Source: Thiorhodovibrio winogradskyi (GTDB taxonomy: Bacteria; Pseudomonadota; Gammaproteobacteria; Chromatiales; Chromatiaceae). From it: 64,000 nucleotides of DNA. The DNA lies in contig NZ_CP121472.1 in assembly GCF_036208045.1 (NCBI RefSeq), positions 4,537,531 through 4,601,530 on the forward strand. The letters run 5' to 3'. Below, piece by piece: positions 8,230 through 18,520 of this stretch. The notes under the pieces were generated by a model. The model searched no databases. It was given only the letters and a program-made list of their open reading frames with translations, and was not told where the DNA came from. Position numbers and translations under genes: made by a program. Within the stretch, counting starts at the first letter, position 1; every line of letters begins with the position of its first letter.

Positions 8230-9660
8230 ATGGAACAATTACCGATTTTTCTTGATGTCAAAGACCGCCCTTGCCTGGTGGTCGGCGGGGGCCGCGTTGC
8301 GTTACGCAAGCTCAACCATCTGCTGGCGGCTAGTGCGCGCGCGCGGGTCATCGCCCCAAAGGTCATCCAGGAGATTCAGACGCTCGCCGACACGAGCAAG
8401 ATCACCCTCGGCTTACGCGCTTTTGTCGAAAAAGATCTCGAGCAAGCATCCCTGGTCATTGCCGCCACCGACAACCGCGCGCTGAATCGCTCCATCGCCG
8501 AACAGGCCAAGGCACGCAAACTGCTGGTGAATGTGGCCGACCAGCCAGAGGATTGCAATTTTCTCATGCCGGCCATTATCGACCGCTCGCCGGTGGTGGT
8601 GGCGGTCTCAACCGGCAGCGCCTCACCCGTGCTGGCACGCATGATTCGCGCACGTCTGGAATCACTGGTACCAGCTGGCTACGGGCGCCTCGCCGCGCTA
8701 TGCGCGCGCTACCGTGACCGGGTCAAGGCGCGTTTTGATGATCAACGCGACCGGCGCCGGTTCTGGGACAGGGTACTCCAGGGGGGCGTTGCCGAGCGTG
8801 TATTCTCTGGCCACCTTGAAGAAGCTGATCAGACCATGGAGCGCGAGCTTGACATGGGCATCACCGACTCGGGCAAGGGAGAAGTCTATCTGGTTGGCGC
8901 CGGCCCCGGCGACCCCGACCTTCTCACTTTCCGCGCCCTGCGCTTGCTTCAGCAGGCGGATGTCGTGGTCTATGACCGCCTGGTTGCCAAGCCCATTTTG
9001 GCCATGGTGCGGCGCGACGCCCGCCACATCTATGTGGGCAAGGAACGCAACCATCACGCCATGCGCCAGGAGGAAATCAACGCCCTGCTTGCCCGCCTGG
9101 CCAAGGAAGGACATCGGGTGCTGCGTCTCAAGGGCGGTGATCCCTTTATTTTTGGCCGCGGCGGCGAGGAAATCGACACCCTGGCCGCGCAAGGGGTGCC
9201 CTTCCAGGTGGTGCCCGGCATCACGGCGGCATCTGGCTGCGCCTGCTACGGCGGCATTCCGCTGACCCATCGCGATTACGCGCAATCCGTGACCTTTGTC
9301 ACGGGCCACCTCAAGGACGGCAGCATCGACCTCAACTGGCCACAACTAGCCCATCCCCACCAGACGCTGGTGTTTTACATGGGGCTGGTCGGACTGCCGG
9401 TGATCGTGGCAAAGCTCATGGAGCATGGCGTGGCGCGCGACATGCCGATCGCGCTGGTTCAGCAGGGAACAACTCACATGCAGAAGGTTTATGTTGGCAC
9501 GCTTGATGACATACTGACCAAGGTCGCGCAGGACCCGCCGGAACCGCCAACGCTCGTCATTGTGGGAGAGGTCGTCAAGCTGCGGGACAAACTGGCCTGG
9601 TTCAGCGCCAAGCCGGATCCAGAGCGCGGCGCCACCACGCCCATCTTGCCGGGCGACTAA
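8230..9660 (+). CDS. cysG: Siroheme synthase, trifunctional CysG
   Basis: A 476-residue fusion. The N-terminal half is the NAD-dependent precorrin-2 dehydrogenase/ferrochelatase (PCLVVGGGRVALRK, NFLMPAIIDRSPVVVAVSTG, SASPVLARMIRARLE). The C-terminal half is uroporphyrinogen-III C-methyltransferase (YLVGAGPGDPDLLTFRA, VVYDRLV, LRLKGGDPFIFGRGGEE, VPGITAASGCACYGGIPLTH). It makes siroheme for sulfite or nitrite reductases, and dissimilatory sulfite reductase in sulfur oxidisers. ATG 8230 (MEQLPIFLDVKD) matches the CysG N terminus; an upstream in-frame ATG at 8164 would add 22 unmatched residues. Confidence 0.93.
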   Translation: MEQLPIFLDVKDRPCLVVGGGRVALRKLNHLLAASARARVIAPKVIQEIQTLADTSKITLGLRAFVEKDLEQASLVIAATDNRALNRSIAEQAKARKLLVNVADQPEDCNFLMPAIIDRSPVVVAVSTGSASPVLARMIRARLESLVPAGYGRLAALCARYRDRVKARFDDQRDRRRFWDRVLQGGVAERVFSGHLEEADQTMERELDMGITDSGKGEVYLVGAGPGDPDLLTFRALRLLQQADVVVYDRLVAKPILAMVRRDARHIYVGKERNHHAMRQEEINALLARLAKEGHRVLRLKGGDPFIFGRGGEEIDTLAAQGVPFQVVPGITAASGCACYGGIPLTHRDYAQSVTFVTGHLKDGSIDLNWPQLAHPHQTLVFYMGLVGLPVIVAKLMEHGVARDMPIALVQQGTTHMQKVYVGTLDDILTKVAQDPPEPPTLVIVGEVVKLRDKLAWFSAKPDPERGATTPILPGD

Positions 9661-9662
9661 TC

Positions 9663-10448
9663 TTGCGCCGCGCAACGACCGCCTTGTGGCCCGGGGTCTG
9701 GCTGAGCCTCATGCTGAGCCTTGGCGGCACGCCCGCCATGGCCGGTAGCGATCTTGAGTTGCATGTTGGTATTGCCCGCGAATCCTCCCTGCCGCTGGCA
9801 ACCGTCAGCCAGGGCGTGCTCAGCGGCCTTGCCGTTGACCTCTCCAGCCTGCTTGGCGAGCAACTGGGCATGGAGCTCAGACTCAGTCAGCTACCAGAGC
9901 GCGAGCTGATTGCCGCGCTCAAGGGCGGGCGCATCGATTTGATGCTCAGCACACTGCCGAATGAGGAGTTACGCGCGCTGCGCCTGTTAGCCAGCACCCC
10001 ATTGTTGCGAACCGGGCAACTCGCGCTGGTGCGACAGCAGGATTTGGCGCGTTATACACGCAAGATCGATATACTCTCCACCCATGGTAAGGTCGGTTTT
10101 CAGCGCGGCACCACGGCGGCGCGCGCGGTGCACGAACTCATGCCCCAGGCTGAACGCATTCCCTTCCCCGAGGCATGGCAAGCGCTGATCGCGCTCAAAG
10201 CCGGGCAACTTGACTTGCTGGTACTCGACGGCCTACGCGCCTGGAACCTGCTTGCGGATCCCGAGGAATCCGAGCTAACGGCACTGCTTGACCCACTGCT
10301 CAGCGAGCATCTGGTCTGGGCCGTGCGCGAGAAGGACGTTCACCTACTCGCGCGCATCAACAGGGCGATCGCCCAGTGGCAAACCGATGGCGCTCTTGAA
10401 CGTTTGATCAGCCGCTGGATTCCGATGCGCATTGAAGGGATCCGGTGA
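9663..10448 (+). CDS. Periplasmic solute-binding protein, family 3
   Basis: A 261-residue SBP_bac_3-type protein with a signal peptide ending AMA|GSD. Signatures are LHVGIARESSLPL, GLAVDLSSLLGEQLGMEL, LKGGRIDLMLSTLPNEE, VGFQRGTTAARAV and LVWAVREKDVHLLARINRAIAQW. It starts with TTG only 2 nt after the cysG stop, so it is almost certainly co-transcribed. A physiological link to siroheme synthesis is not obvious. As with the protein at 2653, no permease is nearby. Confidence 0.75.
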   Translation: MRRATTALWPGVWLSLMLSLGGTPAMAGSDLELHVGIARESSLPLATVSQGVLSGLAVDLSSLLGEQLGMELRLSQLPERELIAALKGGRIDLMLSTLPNEELRALRLLASTPLLRTGQLALVRQQDLARYTRKIDILSTHGKVGFQRGTTAARAVHELMPQAERIPFPEAWQALIALKAGQLDLLVLDGLRAWNLLADPEESELTALLDPLLSEHLVWAVREKDVHLLARINRAIAQWQTDGALERLISRWIPMRIEGIR

Positions 10449-10504
10449 CGGATCGCGACTCATACAAAAGCAAAGGACATTCCGATGATTGGAGCGGTTC
10501 CTGG

Positions 10505-11065
10505 CTAGGACACCGAAGTCTCCTCTGGCCCCTGCGGCATGGGCCCACGCTCGATAATCTGCCGGTAGCGAATCCGCCCGCACTGATCGGCCAGCCATTC
10601 ACCCGTCCTGGGGTCGCACAGGTCGGGCGCGATTTCCAGCAACGGCAACAGCATGAAATCGCGCTCAAGCAAGCCGGGATGCGGCACGCATAGGTCCGCG
10701 TCTTGATGCAGTTCAGCGCCAATCAGCAACAGATCTATATCCATGGTGCGCGCCGCGTTGCGATGGGAACGCTCGCGCCCAAGCGCAAGCTCAATCCGCT
10801 GGGTGCGCGTCAGCAGCCTCCGCGCCGAAAGATCGGTTTGCAGCGCCACGGCCAGATTGAGGAATTCCGCCTCGGTCGCCCCGCCCCAGGCTCTGGTGCG
10901 GTAGAGGCTCGAGACCTCCATCCGGGTAACATCAGGCAGCGCACGCAACAGCGCGAGAGCGCGCCTGACATTGCGCAAGGCATCGATATTCGAGCCGATG
11001 GACAGATAGGCCATGCGCTCGCCGCCCGCTTGCAACGGCGCCTGAGGGTGCGGGTTGTTCGTCAT
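10505..11065 (-). CDS. folK: 2-amino-4-hydroxy-6-hydroxymethyldihydropteridine pyrophosphokinase
   Basis: HPPK of folate synthesis, transferring pyrophosphate from ATP to 6-hydroxymethyl-7,8-dihydropterin. Signatures: AYLSIGSNIDALRNV, SSLYRTRAWGG, FLNLAVALQTDLSAR, the family motif around RSHRNAARTMDIDLLLIG and VPHPGLLERDFMLLPLLEIAPD. Length is 186 from ATG 11065, or 169 from ATG 11014 (MAYLSIG), which is closer to the usual family start. No folB or panB neighbour is visible on this strand. Confidence 0.92.
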   Translation of the reverse strand: MTNNPHPQAPLQAGGERMAYLSIGSNIDALRNVRRALALLRALPDVTRMEVSSLYRTRAWGGATEAEFLNLAVALQTDLSARRLLTRTQRIELALGRERSHRNAARTMDIDLLLIGAELHQDADLCVPHPGLLERDFMLLPLLEIAPDLCDPRTGEWLADQCGRIRYRQIIERGPMPQGPEETSVS

Positions 11066-11211
11066 GCACGGGTTGGGAGCCCCCGTGGCCGAACCCGAGT
11101 GCCGGTGAACCGACCCTCAAGACCCAGCACCACGGCGGCGCGCTTGCCTAGAATGTTGCCAATCGCGATTGACCTTCAGCCCATTCGCTGGTGGCCATTC
11201 GCTGGTGGCGA

Positions 11212-12231
11212 TTAGCTGGCGGCTTCCTGGTGATATTGGCGGATGCGCTCGACCTCGTTGCGCGAGCCGAGAATCACCGGCACCCGCTGGTGCAGGCTTT
11301 CCGGCTGCAACTCCATGATGCGTTCCCGCCCGATGACGGAACCGCCGCCGGCCTGTTCGACAATAAAGGACATGGGGTTGGCCTCGTACATCAGGCGCAA
11401 CTTGCCGCCCTGCCCTTTGGAGCGCATTTTCGCGTCCATGGGATACATGAACACCCCACCACGGGTCAGAATCCGATGCACCTCGGCCACCATGGAGGCG
11501 ATCCAGCGCATATTGAAATCCTCGCCGCGTGGGCCCTCCTTGCCAGCCAGACACTCATCGACATAGCGCTTCACCGGGGCATCCCAGAAGCGACTGTTGG
11601 AGGCATTGATGGCAAACTCTCGGGTATCGGCCGGTATGGTCATGTTCGGGTGGGTGAGAATAAACTCGCCGATGTTCTGATCGAGCGTGAAGCCATTCAC
11701 GCCCTTGCCGCTGGTCAGCACCATCATGGTCGAGGGGCCATAGAGCGCGTAACCCGCCGCCACCTGCTGGGTGCCAGCCTGCAGAAAGTCCCGCACCGTG
11801 GGTTTCTCGGCGCCACCCGGACACTTGAGGATGGAGAAAATGGTCCCAACCGAAACGTTCACGTCAATGTTTGACGAACCATCGAGCGGGTCAAAGGTCA
11901 GCAGATACTTGCCGCGCGGATACTCATCGGGAATCTGGTAGATGTCATCCATTTCCTCGGACGCCATGGCACCGAGATGGCCGGCCCAGGCGTTACATTG
12001 CAGAAAGATCTCGTTGGAGAGCACGTCGAGCTTTTTCTGCGTCTCGCCCTGCACATTCTCGCTGCCAGCGCTGCCCAGGGCGCCCACCAGGGCACCATGA
12101 TTGACCTGATTGGAGATCATCTTGCACGCTGTCACAATATCGTTCAGCAGCGCCGTGAAATCACCCGTCGCGCCTGGCGCGCGGCGTTGTTCTTCGCTGA
12201 TAAACTGCGTGATGGTCGTTCCGTGTGGCAT
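11212..12231 (-). CDS. fbp: Fructose-1,6-bisphosphatase, class I
   Basis: A 339-residue class I FBPase, which removes the 1-phosphate of fructose-1,6-bisphosphate in gluconeogenesis and the Calvin cycle. Key segments are [26 protein letters not shown], the metal-binding [46 protein letters not shown] and [14 protein letters not shown] 12231 ([11 protein letters not shown]) is the family start; the frame is open further upstream but that part is antisense to dacB. Divergent from dacB, so the promoters of both genes must lie in 12232-12405. Confidence 0.95.
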   Translation of the reverse strand: MPHGTTITQFISEEQRRAPGATGDFTALLNDIVTACKMISNQVNHGALVGALGSAGSENVQGETQKKLDVLSNEIFLQCNAWAGHLGAMASEEMDDIYQIPDEYPRGKYLLTFDPLDGSSNIDVNVSVGTIFSILKCPGGAEKPTVRDFLQAGTQQVAAGYALYGPSTMMVLTSGKGVNGFTLDQNIGEFILTHPNMTIPADTREFAINASNSRFWDAPVKRYVDECLAGKEGPRGEDFNMRWIASMVAEVHRILTRGGVFMYPMDAKMRSKGQGGKLRLMYEANPMSFIVEQAGGGSVIGRERIMELQPESLHQRVPVILGSRNEVERIRQYHQEAAS

Positions 12232-12405
12232 GGTGATAAAACCTCTTGAGTCAAGCCATAAGCGGCCGAAGCGGCCCGCGGGCCATCGGCCGGTGCAAAA
12301 ACCACGCATTATAGTCGCTTTTTGGCTTGGATTCGACGCCGCGATGAACCCGCAGGCCAACAGGCGCGTTCGCGCAACCGACTTAACCCATGCAGGGCCC
12401 GCCCC

Positions 12406-13647
12406 ATGAACCACAACCAAGATCCGCATGACCGCCGCCGCCTGACCGACCGACCTGCCGCGCTCGTGCTTGCCTTCAGCCTGCTGCTTGCCTGGGCACC
12501 CCCGCTCCTCGCTGGCCCCATCGAGCAAGTCCTGGCAATGGACCAGGCCAGCCTGGTCGTCGGGCCCGCCGGGCAACGGCTGATTAACCACCATGCCAGC
12601 ACCCCGATGATCCCCGCCTCCACCATGAAGCTGGTGACCGCGCTGGCGGCCATTGAGCGCTGGGGGCTGGCGCATCGCTTCACCACCGAGGTGCTGCTCG
12701 ACGCCAATCGGCGGCTGTGGATCAAGGGCGGCGGCGATCCCTACCTGGTCGCGGAGGAGATTGATCGCCTGGTCCAGGCGCTCAAGACGGGCGGATTGGA
12801 CCGGGTCAGCGGACTGGGTCTGGACGACGGACTCTACGCAAGCGACTTGCGGGTTCCCGGACGCTCAGGCAGCAACAACCCCTATGACGCGCCCCTGTCG
12901 GCACTGGCGGTCAACTTCAACACAGTGAATCTCTCCATCGGGCAAGCGGGCATTCGCAGTGGCGAGCCACAAACACCGCTGACGGCCACCGGCCTGCGCC
13001 TGGGTGCCGGACTGGGGGCCGGCACACATCGCATCAACCTGGGCACCCGAGCGAGCGCGCTCACCTATTTTGCCGAAATCCTGACCGCCAAGCTGCGACA
13101 GGCAGGCATTCAAGTGGAGGACGACCTGCTCATGGGCCCGGTGCCCGCAAGCGCCAAACGGCTGCATGCGCATGCCAACAGCCGAAGCCTCGAGCAAATC
13201 ATTCGCGGCATGCTTGAGTATTCCAACAATTTTGTCGCCAACAACCTCTTCCTGCTGCTTGGCGAACGGGCGGGCGAGACCAATTTTGCTCAGGCGCAAC
13301 AACAGATAGAAGACTGGGCAAGGCGAAAATTTGGCTGGCGCAACTTTCGCATCGAGGACGGCGCGGGGCTCTCGCGCGGCAACCGCCTGAGCGGCGAGCA
13401 ACTCATCGAGCTCCTCGGCGCCCTGGCCGACTATCGCCCGTTATTGCCGGAGCAGGACAATGAGCCCCGGGTGCGCGCCAAGACCGGCACCCTGAGCGGC
13501 GTCAGCTGTTACGCGGGTTTTGTCGAGCGCCCCGGGGGCTGGGTGCCCTTCAGCCTGATGATCAACCAGCCAGCGCCCCATGACCTGCGGCGGCGCCTGG
13601 CGCAAGCCCTGGCGGACGCGCCGACTCTGGCAACCCCGGCACCATGA
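12406..13647 (+). CDS. dacB: D-alanyl-D-alanine carboxypeptidase/endopeptidase (PBP4, class C)
   Basis: A 413-residue periplasmic penicillin-binding protein of the S13 family that trims or cleaves peptidoglycan cross-links. Signal peptide: [18 protein letters not shown]. All three active-site motifs are visible: S72-T-M-K75, S273-N-N and K359-T-G. Shorter than E. coli DacB (477), as is common outside enterics. The ATG is followed by a basic n-region (RRR). The stop overlaps the start of the downstream protease gene by 4 nt (ATGA), indicating translational coupling. Confidence 0.92.
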   Translation: MNHNQDPHDRRRLTDRPAALVLAFSLLLAWAPPLLAGPIEQVLAMDQASLVVGPAGQRLINHHASTPMIPASTMKLVTALAAIERWGLAHRFTTEVLLDANRRLWIKGGGDPYLVAEEIDRLVQALKTGGLDRVSGLGLDDGLYASDLRVPGRSGSNNPYDAPLSALAVNFNTVNLSIGQAGIRSGEPQTPLTATGLRLGAGLGAGTHRINLGTRASALTYFAEILTAKLRQAGIQVEDDLLMGPVPASAKRLHAHANSRSLEQIIRGMLEYSNNFVANNLFLLLGERAGETNFAQAQQQIEDWARRKFGWRNFRIEDGAGLSRGNRLSGEQLIELLGALADYRPLLPEQDNEPRVRAKTGTLSGVSCYAGFVERPGGWVPFSLMINQPAPHDLRRRLAQALADAPTLATPAP

Positions 13648-14588
13648 CACAAGCAGTCATCGCGGCCGTTCCCGGCGGTCTGCCAGCCAATCGCCCTTGG
13701 CCGCGAGGCACAGGCAGGCTGGCGCTCGCGTTTTTGGTCTTGACCACCTCTGCCTGCCAAGGCACCCATCCAACAGCCAGCAGGCAATCGCCTGTGCCAG
13801 AAAGCCCGGCGGCCCAGTCCGCATCCGCGCTGATACCCGAGGTGCCCTACCGCAAGGCCAGCGGCGGTTACCCCTCGCTGGCGCCCATGCTGACACGCAT
13901 TACCCCAGCGGTAGTCAATGTATCGGTGGTCTCGGAGGTCATGATCGAGGATCACCCCTTCCTGCGCGATCCGCAATTCCGCCGTTTTCTCGAGAACTTC
14001 GACATCCAGCTGCCTCCTCCGGGCGGCGGCGTCCAGCAACATGGCAGCGTGGGTTCCGGCTTTCTGCTCGACGGCCGTCGCGGACTGGTGCTGACCAATG
14101 CCCATGTCATCGAGGACGCGACCGACATCACTATCACCCTGAAAGACAGGCGCAACCTCAAAGCACGAGTCATCGGTCGTGACCCGGGCTCTGACATCGC
14201 CCTGCTGCGCATTCCGCCGGTGGCCATCGACGGACTGACATGGGGTGACTCCAACGCCCTGGAAGTCGGGGATTTCGTGATTGTGATCGGCAACCCCTTC
14301 GGGCTGGGTCAGACGGTCACCTCGGGCATTGTCAGCGCGCTCGAGCGTTCCGGGATCGCTGGCGACCGGCTGGGCGATCTGATCCAGACCGATGCCTCCA
14401 TCAACCCGGGCAATTCGGGCGGACCGCTGATTAACCTCGCGGGCGAGGTGGTCGGCATCAATTCCGCCCTGCTCGGCCCCGCTGGCGGCAATATTGGCAT
14501 CGGCTTTGCCGTGCCAAGCAATCGCGTCAGGCAATCCCTTGCCCGCATCATGGGACAGACGGATTCGGCGCGCCGGGCGCTGCCGTGA
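13644..14588 (+). CDS. DegP/DegQ-like serine protease lacking a PDZ domain
   Basis: A 314-residue trypsin-like (S1C) protease with a probable lipoprotein signal (LVLTTSACQG, Cys near residue 38). The catalytic triad is in place: H154 (TNAHV), D184 (SDIAL) and S258 (GNSGGP). The LA-type loop (residues about 90-130) is present. The chain ends about 25 residues after the protease domain (FAVPSNRVRQSLARI...), so neither PDZ domain of DegP/DegQ is present. No PDZ-like remnant is apparent downstream, where apbE converges and overlaps by 41 nt. Coupled to dacB by ATGA overlap, suggesting cell-envelope quality control linked to peptidoglycan turnover. Confidence 0.87.
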   Translation: MTQAVIAAVPGGLPANRPWPRGTGRLALAFLVLTTSACQGTHPTASRQSPVPESPAAQSASALIPEVPYRKASGGYPSLAPMLTRITPAVVNVSVVSEVMIEDHPFLRDPQFRRFLENFDIQLPPPGGGVQQHGSVGSGFLLDGRRGLVLTNAHVIEDATDITITLKDRRNLKARVIGRDPGSDIALLRIPPVAIDGLTWGDSNALEVGDFVIVIGNPFGLGQTVTSGIVSALERSGIAGDRLGDLIQTDASINPGNSGGPLINLAGEVVGINSALLGPAGGNIGIGFAVPSNRVRQSLARIMGQTDSARRALP

Positions 14589-15669
14589 GTTGCTCGAATG
14601 CCGGGCTCATCCGCGCCTGGTAGCCTGATTCTGAGCGCTCGATGAAAAAGGCCGCAATCCCCTGCTCTTTGGCAAGCGCCAGGCCGCGCTCCGGCCCCAG
14701 CACCAGCAGGGCAGTCGCCAAGGCATCGGCGCGCATGCAGCTTTCATCCAGCACGCTGACCGAGGCCAGACGATGATCGACCGGTCGGCCGCTCGCGGGA
14801 TCGATGGTGTGGGAGTAGAACACCCCGTCCTGCTCGAAGAAGTTGCGATAATCGCCCGAGGTGGCCATGGCGACATCCCGCAACGGCACGACACGAAAGA
14901 CCGCCCGCCCACCGCTTTTCAGGCGCTCGTTGGCCGGGCGCTCGATGGCAACGCGCCAGGGCCGCTGGGGATGGCGGCCGGCGGCGCGCAGCTCGCCCCC
15001 CACCTCCACCAGATAATCCGTGACCCCACGCGCGGCCAATAGCTCGGCCAGCCGGTCCACCGCATAACCCTTGGCGATGGCGGAGAGATCCACATAAAGT
15101 TCGGTCTGGGTTTTGCGCAGTGCCGGCGGGTCGGCGCGCACCTTAAGGCTGTGGTAGCCGGTCACCGCCAGCGTCTCGGCGATGGCCTCGGGCGTCGGTG
15201 TCCGATCCAGATGAAACTCAGGCCCAAAGCCCCACAGATTGACCAGGCGCCCGACACTGACATCAAAGGCCCCCCCGCTCAGGTGGCTGATCCGCTGTGC
15301 CTCCGCCACCACCCGCGCCAATTCGGGTGGGACCGCGAACCAGTCGGTTGAGTCCGACTGATTAAAGCGCGAGAGCCAGGAGTCTGGATCATAGGTGGAC
15401 ATCCGCGCGTTAATGCGCGCCAACTCCTCGGCGATAGACTGCTGCAAGGCGGCGCGGTCGAGATCCGACGGCGGCCTGGCCACCTGCACCGAGTAGCTGG
15501 TTCCCATGGTCCGCCCTTTGAGCTCGAGCAACCCGGGCGGCTCGGGCCCACCGCAGGCACCAAGCAGCAAGAGCGCGAGCCCCAGTTGCAGGCGACCTGC
15601 CCAGCGCGCTGTCACAGTCATCCAACCAGCGCCGGCGTCTGGTCTCACCGACCCTGATCGCAAGGGCAT
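14548..15669 (-). CDS. apbE: FAD:protein FMN transferase (ApbE)
   Basis: A periplasmic ApbE that attaches FMN to threonine of proteins such as NqrC or RnfG. Lipoprotein signal with lipobox LLGAC. Signatures: KGRTMGTSYSVQVARP, LSRFNQSD, SGGAFDVSVGRLVNLWGFGP, VDLSAIAKGYAVDRLAELL, DYLVEVGGELRAAG, DVAMATSGDYRNFF and YSHTIDPASGRPVDH. ATG 15669 overlaps the stop of the upstream SPOR gene (TGATG), which argues for coupling. ATG 15621 would give a shorter, more typical signal peptide. The last 41 nt overlap the convergent protease gene. No nqr or rnf genes are in the window. Confidence 0.9.
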   Translation of the reverse strand: MPLRSGSVRPDAGAGWMTVTARWAGRLQLGLALLLLGACGGPEPPGLLELKGRTMGTSYSVQVARPPSDLDRAALQQSIAEELARINARMSTYDPDSWLSRFNQSDSTDWFAVPPELARVVAEAQRISHLSGGAFDVSVGRLVNLWGFGPEFHLDRTPTPEAIAETLAVTGYHSLKVRADPPALRKTQTELYVDLSAIAKGYAVDRLAELLAARGVTDYLVEVGGELRAAGRHPQRPWRVAIERPANERLKSGGRAVFRVVPLRDVAMATSGDYRNFFEQDGVFYSHTIDPASGRPVDHRLASVSVLDESCMRADALATALLVLGPERGLALAKEQGIAAFFIERSESGYQARMSPAFEQLTAAPGAPNPSVP

Positions 15670-18341
15670 CACTGGTTTGACGGCGCGGCGGTGGGATTAA
15701 ACAGCGTCAGCTCCGTGCCCGGGTCAAAGCGACGCGGCCAGGCTTGCGGGTAGCTCCGGCGCACCGCGGGCAGATCTTCCGATACCTCCTGGTTGCTGGT
15801 GTACAACCCCTGAATCACCGCGATCATTTTTCCATTCGGGCCCGAGCGGAAGAAGTACAACGACTGACCATCGGCGCTTTTCTGGCGCGCCAATTGTCGC
15901 GCGCTTTCCTCAAGGCCAAAGGCGCCAAGCTGAATGCCATAGCGCACGGAATTCAGTACCAGACTATTGCTGGCCGGAGTCAGGCCCAGCATCCCCGGGT
16001 CCACCGCCGGCGAGGATGCAGTCGCATCCGCCTCCGCTGGGCCTTCGGACGGGGCTGGGGTCGAGGCCGGGGCCGAAGCTTGATCTGAAACCGGAGCCGG
16101 AGCCTCTTGCGCCCGCGCCAGCGGCGCGTCAGCCTGGATCTCCTCTTGGTCATCGGGTGGTCGAGCCGGTTCGGCCGCATCGGCCTCGGGAGATGGATCA
16201 TCAGACATGCCCGCATCCTCGCGCGGCGGTTGACTGGCTGGCGATTCTGACACACCCGGCACCCCCGGCATGGGCTCGGATGCCGGAGCTTGCACGAAAG
16301 CCGGAGCGCCGCCCGGCAAAGTATCTGGCGCGCTTCGGTTCCTGCCCGCGAAGTACTCCGTCAGGGCGGTCGCCTGTTGCTCGAGCCGCGCCAGGCGCTG
16401 CTCCACGCCCTCGAACTCACCCTCGATGGCGGCAAGGCGCCCTTCCACCGCTCGCGCGAACTCGGGGGGAAGTCCAGATGCCATCGTGGGTGCTTGCGCT
16501 GCCTCTCCCCCACCCGCGTCAGGGCCAGTGCCGAACAGCCACCAACCGAGCCCGAAGAGCGCCAGGGCCAGGACGGTGACCGCTCCCAGCCCCATCGCCA
16601 TGTGACGCTGGATTTGCTGGAGCTGCTGGCTCCACTCAGCGCTGCCCGGCATCTGGGGTGCCGCCCGAGGTGCGCCCCGGCGTGAATCCCGGCGTGACTC
16701 AGAAGGTGAATTGCGACCTGAATCCGGGGGTGGCGCTTGCTTTGCCAGGGCATCCTCCGAACTGACCGGTGGGGGTTCCTTGGCGAAGGCTGTCGCTGGG
16801 GACAAGGCCGCGGCTGGCTGGCCAGTGGAGAAGAGAACATCCTCTGGCTCCGCCGGAGATGAAATCTCGAGCGGCTCCTCAAGCGGCGCGGGTGACGCGC
16901 CTTCCTCCACGGACAAGGCCTGGGCAAAGCTCTCTGCAGCGATCGGATCTTCGGTGACCGGGTCTTCAGGCTCTGGGTCTTCGGGATCCAGGTCTTCCGG
17001 CGTCGGGTCTTCAGGCTCTGGGTCTTCGGGATCCAGGTCTTCAGGCGTCGGGTCTTCAGGCTCTGGGTCTTCAGAGGTCAGCGCGTCTTCCCATGACGCA
17101 TCACTTGGGTGATCAATGACCTGCCCCTGTTGTTGCTCATTTTCACTCCACTCATCATCCAGGGGAGCGGCGCGCCGATCTTCGATCTCATCGAAGGCAT
17201 CGGCCAATTCCTCCGCCTCGGCCAGGTCAATGGCCTCCTCGTCCGGGGCAACTGGCGCCCTCATTGTCAAAAGGTCTTGGGACCTGAGACTGTCATCCGC
17301 GCTCTTGGCGTCGGCGACCTTGTCACTTGATTGCGCCATGCTGGCATCCTCCCGGGGCTCGGCTCGAATTGGCTGTGGCTGCGGGTCTGGTTCGGAGATG
17401 GGTGCGTCATCCTGGCCGGCTCCGGAGTCATGGTGCGTCGCCGAGGTTTCCGGCTCATCCATGCCGGTCGCGGCAAAAAGCTCATTGGCAACCGAGGCAA
17501 TTTCCTCCTTGTCGGCGGCACTGAAGAAGGAAGCCTCTGGACCAGCATTTGCTCTGTCTTCTGGTTCCGGTTCTGGTTCCGGCTCCGGCTCTAGTTCCGG
17601 CTCCGGTTCTGGCTCCGGCTCCGGCTCTGTTTCCGGCTCCGGCTCCGGCTCTGGTTCCGGCTCCGGCTCTGGTTCCGGCTCTGGTTCCGGCTCTGGTTCC
17701 GGCTCCGGTTCCGGCTCTGGTTCCGGCTCCGGTTCAGGTTCTGGCTCCGGCTCTGGTTCCGGCCCCGGTGCCGGCTCCCCGTTACCGGGCGCCAAGCCAG
17801 CCAAATACTCCGCCACCTCCTCCTCCGCTCGCTCGTGCAGGGTTGAAAACTCCGCGAGCGTCTTTTGTGCATGGATAAGGCGCTTGTCAAGGCGATCAAA
17901 ACGGGCTTGATCCCGCGGATCGGCGGCAAAATCGTCCGCGCCATTGATCAGCATTTGCACCTCGAGCCGCAGGGCCGCGAGCCCGCACTGCAGACTTGGC
18001 AAGGCGGCGATCCCGGTTTCCGACGGGACTGGCACGCCGCTGGAGTCGCTTTCGGCAAGACCAGCGGGTACCAGGGCGGCGGGCAGACGCGCGTCGCTAT
18101 CAATGACCTGTTCCAGCGCGCGCTCGGCGGCATCAATGAAGGCGTTCAGCCGCGCGGTCAAGGCATTCGCATTGACGGGGGCGGCTGACTCAGCGTCAAA
18201 TGCCCCATCCGGGTTGGCCACGAAGGTGTCAGAGCGGCCGCGCAGCATATTGAGACTGGTCATGACCCGCGCAACGGTCTCGCCAGTTGTTGGCTGCTCC
18301 GGCGCAACGGCCGCTTCTGGCTGTTGGTGTTTGTCCTGCAT
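15669..18341 (-). CDS. Large acidic SPOR-domain membrane protein with PE repeats
   Basis: An 890-residue protein with one predicted membrane helix (residues about 580-603, [21 protein letters not shown]). It has no signal peptide, so the first ~575 residues should be cytoplasmic. These are extremely acidic and contain a Pro-Glu dipeptide tract (residues about 189-261) and a 15-residue repeat of the [15 protein letters not shown] type (about 423-467). After the helix come a short coiled coil ([20 protein letters not shown]) and a Pro/Ala linker. At the C terminus is a SPOR-like domain ([20 protein letters not shown] ... [14 protein letters not shown]), which in other proteins binds denuded peptidoglycan at the septum. 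The specific role is unknown. Coupled to apbE by overlap. Confidence 0.75.
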   Translation of the reverse strand: MQDKHQQPEAAVAPEQPTTGETVARVMTSLNMLRGRSDTFVANPDGAFDAESAAPVNANALTARLNAFIDAAERALEQVIDSDARLPAALVPAGLAESDSSGVPVPSETGIAALPSLQCGLAALRLEVQMLINGADDFAADPRDQARFDRLDKRLIHAQKTLAEFSTLHERAEEEVAEYLAGLAPGNGEPAPGPEPEPEPEPEPEPEPEPEPEPEPEPEPEPEPEPEPEPEPEPEPETEPEPEPEPEPELEPEPEPEPEPEDRANAGPEASFFSAADKEEIASVANELFAATGMDEPETSATHHDSGAGQDDAPISEPDPQPQPIRAEPREDASMAQSSDKVADAKSADDSLRSQDLLTMRAPVAPDEEAIDLAEAEELADAFDEIEDRRAAPLDDEWSENEQQQGQVIDHPSDASWEDALTSEDPEPEDPTPEDLDPEDPEPEDPTPEDLDPEDPEPEDPVTEDPIAAESFAQALSVEEGASPAPLEEPLEISSPAEPEDVLFSTGQPAAALSPATAFAKEPPPVSSEDALAKQAPPPDSGRNSPSESRRDSRRGAPRAAPQMPGSAEWSQQLQQIQRHMAMGLGAVTVLALALFGLGWWLFGTGPDAGGGEAAQAPTMASGLPPEFARAVEGRLAAIEGEFEGVEQRLARLEQQATALTEYFAGRNRSAPDTLPGGAPAFVQAPASEPMPGVPGVSESPASQPPREDAGMSDDPSPEADAAEPARPPDDQEEIQADAPLARAQEAPAPVSDQASAPASTPAPSEGPAEADATASSPAVDPGMLGLTPASNSLVLNSVRYGIQLGAFGLEESARQLARQKSADGQSLYFFRSGPNGKMIAVIQGLYTSNQEVSEDLPAVRRSYPQAWPRRFDPGTELTLFNPTAAPSNQ
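16960..17075 (-). repeat. 45-bp coding tandem repeat (DPEPED type)
   Basis: Two complete 45-bp units begin at 16960 and 17005, with a partial third from 17050. The units are nearly identical and stay in frame inside the SPOR-domain gene, encoding a Pro/Asp/Glu 15-mer. Confidence 0.85.
17561..17776 (-). repeat. Pro-Glu dipeptide (6-bp unit) repeat tract
   Basis: About 216 bp built from a 6-bp unit (on the + strand GGTTCC or GGCTCC alternating with GGCTCT-type units), encoding roughly 36 Pro-Glu dipeptides with a few Thr and Leu interruptions. Hexamer repeats of this kind can change length by slippage without breaking the frame. Confidence 0.88.
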
Positions 18342-18520
18342 CTCAGACCCCAGGGGCTTGTCACTCGCTCAAGGCAATCAGCAGCATTCTATACCCATGT
18401 TCAATGCGTTTTTCGCCGCGCCACGGCCAGGGCTCATCGGGAAACCAAGGATCAGGAAACCAAGGCAGCATCCGCCGAGGTCCTCCGGACAAGGCACATT
18501 CGCACTAGGATGACTCACCC

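Noticed and set aside
11212-12675. Longer fbp reading frame to 12675
   Set aside because: The upstream part is antisense to dacB and lacks FBPase similarity; ATG 12231 is the family start.
17561-17776. Regular repeat that could be taken for a CRISPR array
   Set aside because: The unit is 6 bp, in frame, with no spacers and no cas genes nearby.
17116-17910. Long + strand ORF rich in Ser-Gly dipeptides opposite the PE tract
   Set aside because: It is the complement of the Pro-Glu repeat; the minus strand has the recognisable SPOR protein.
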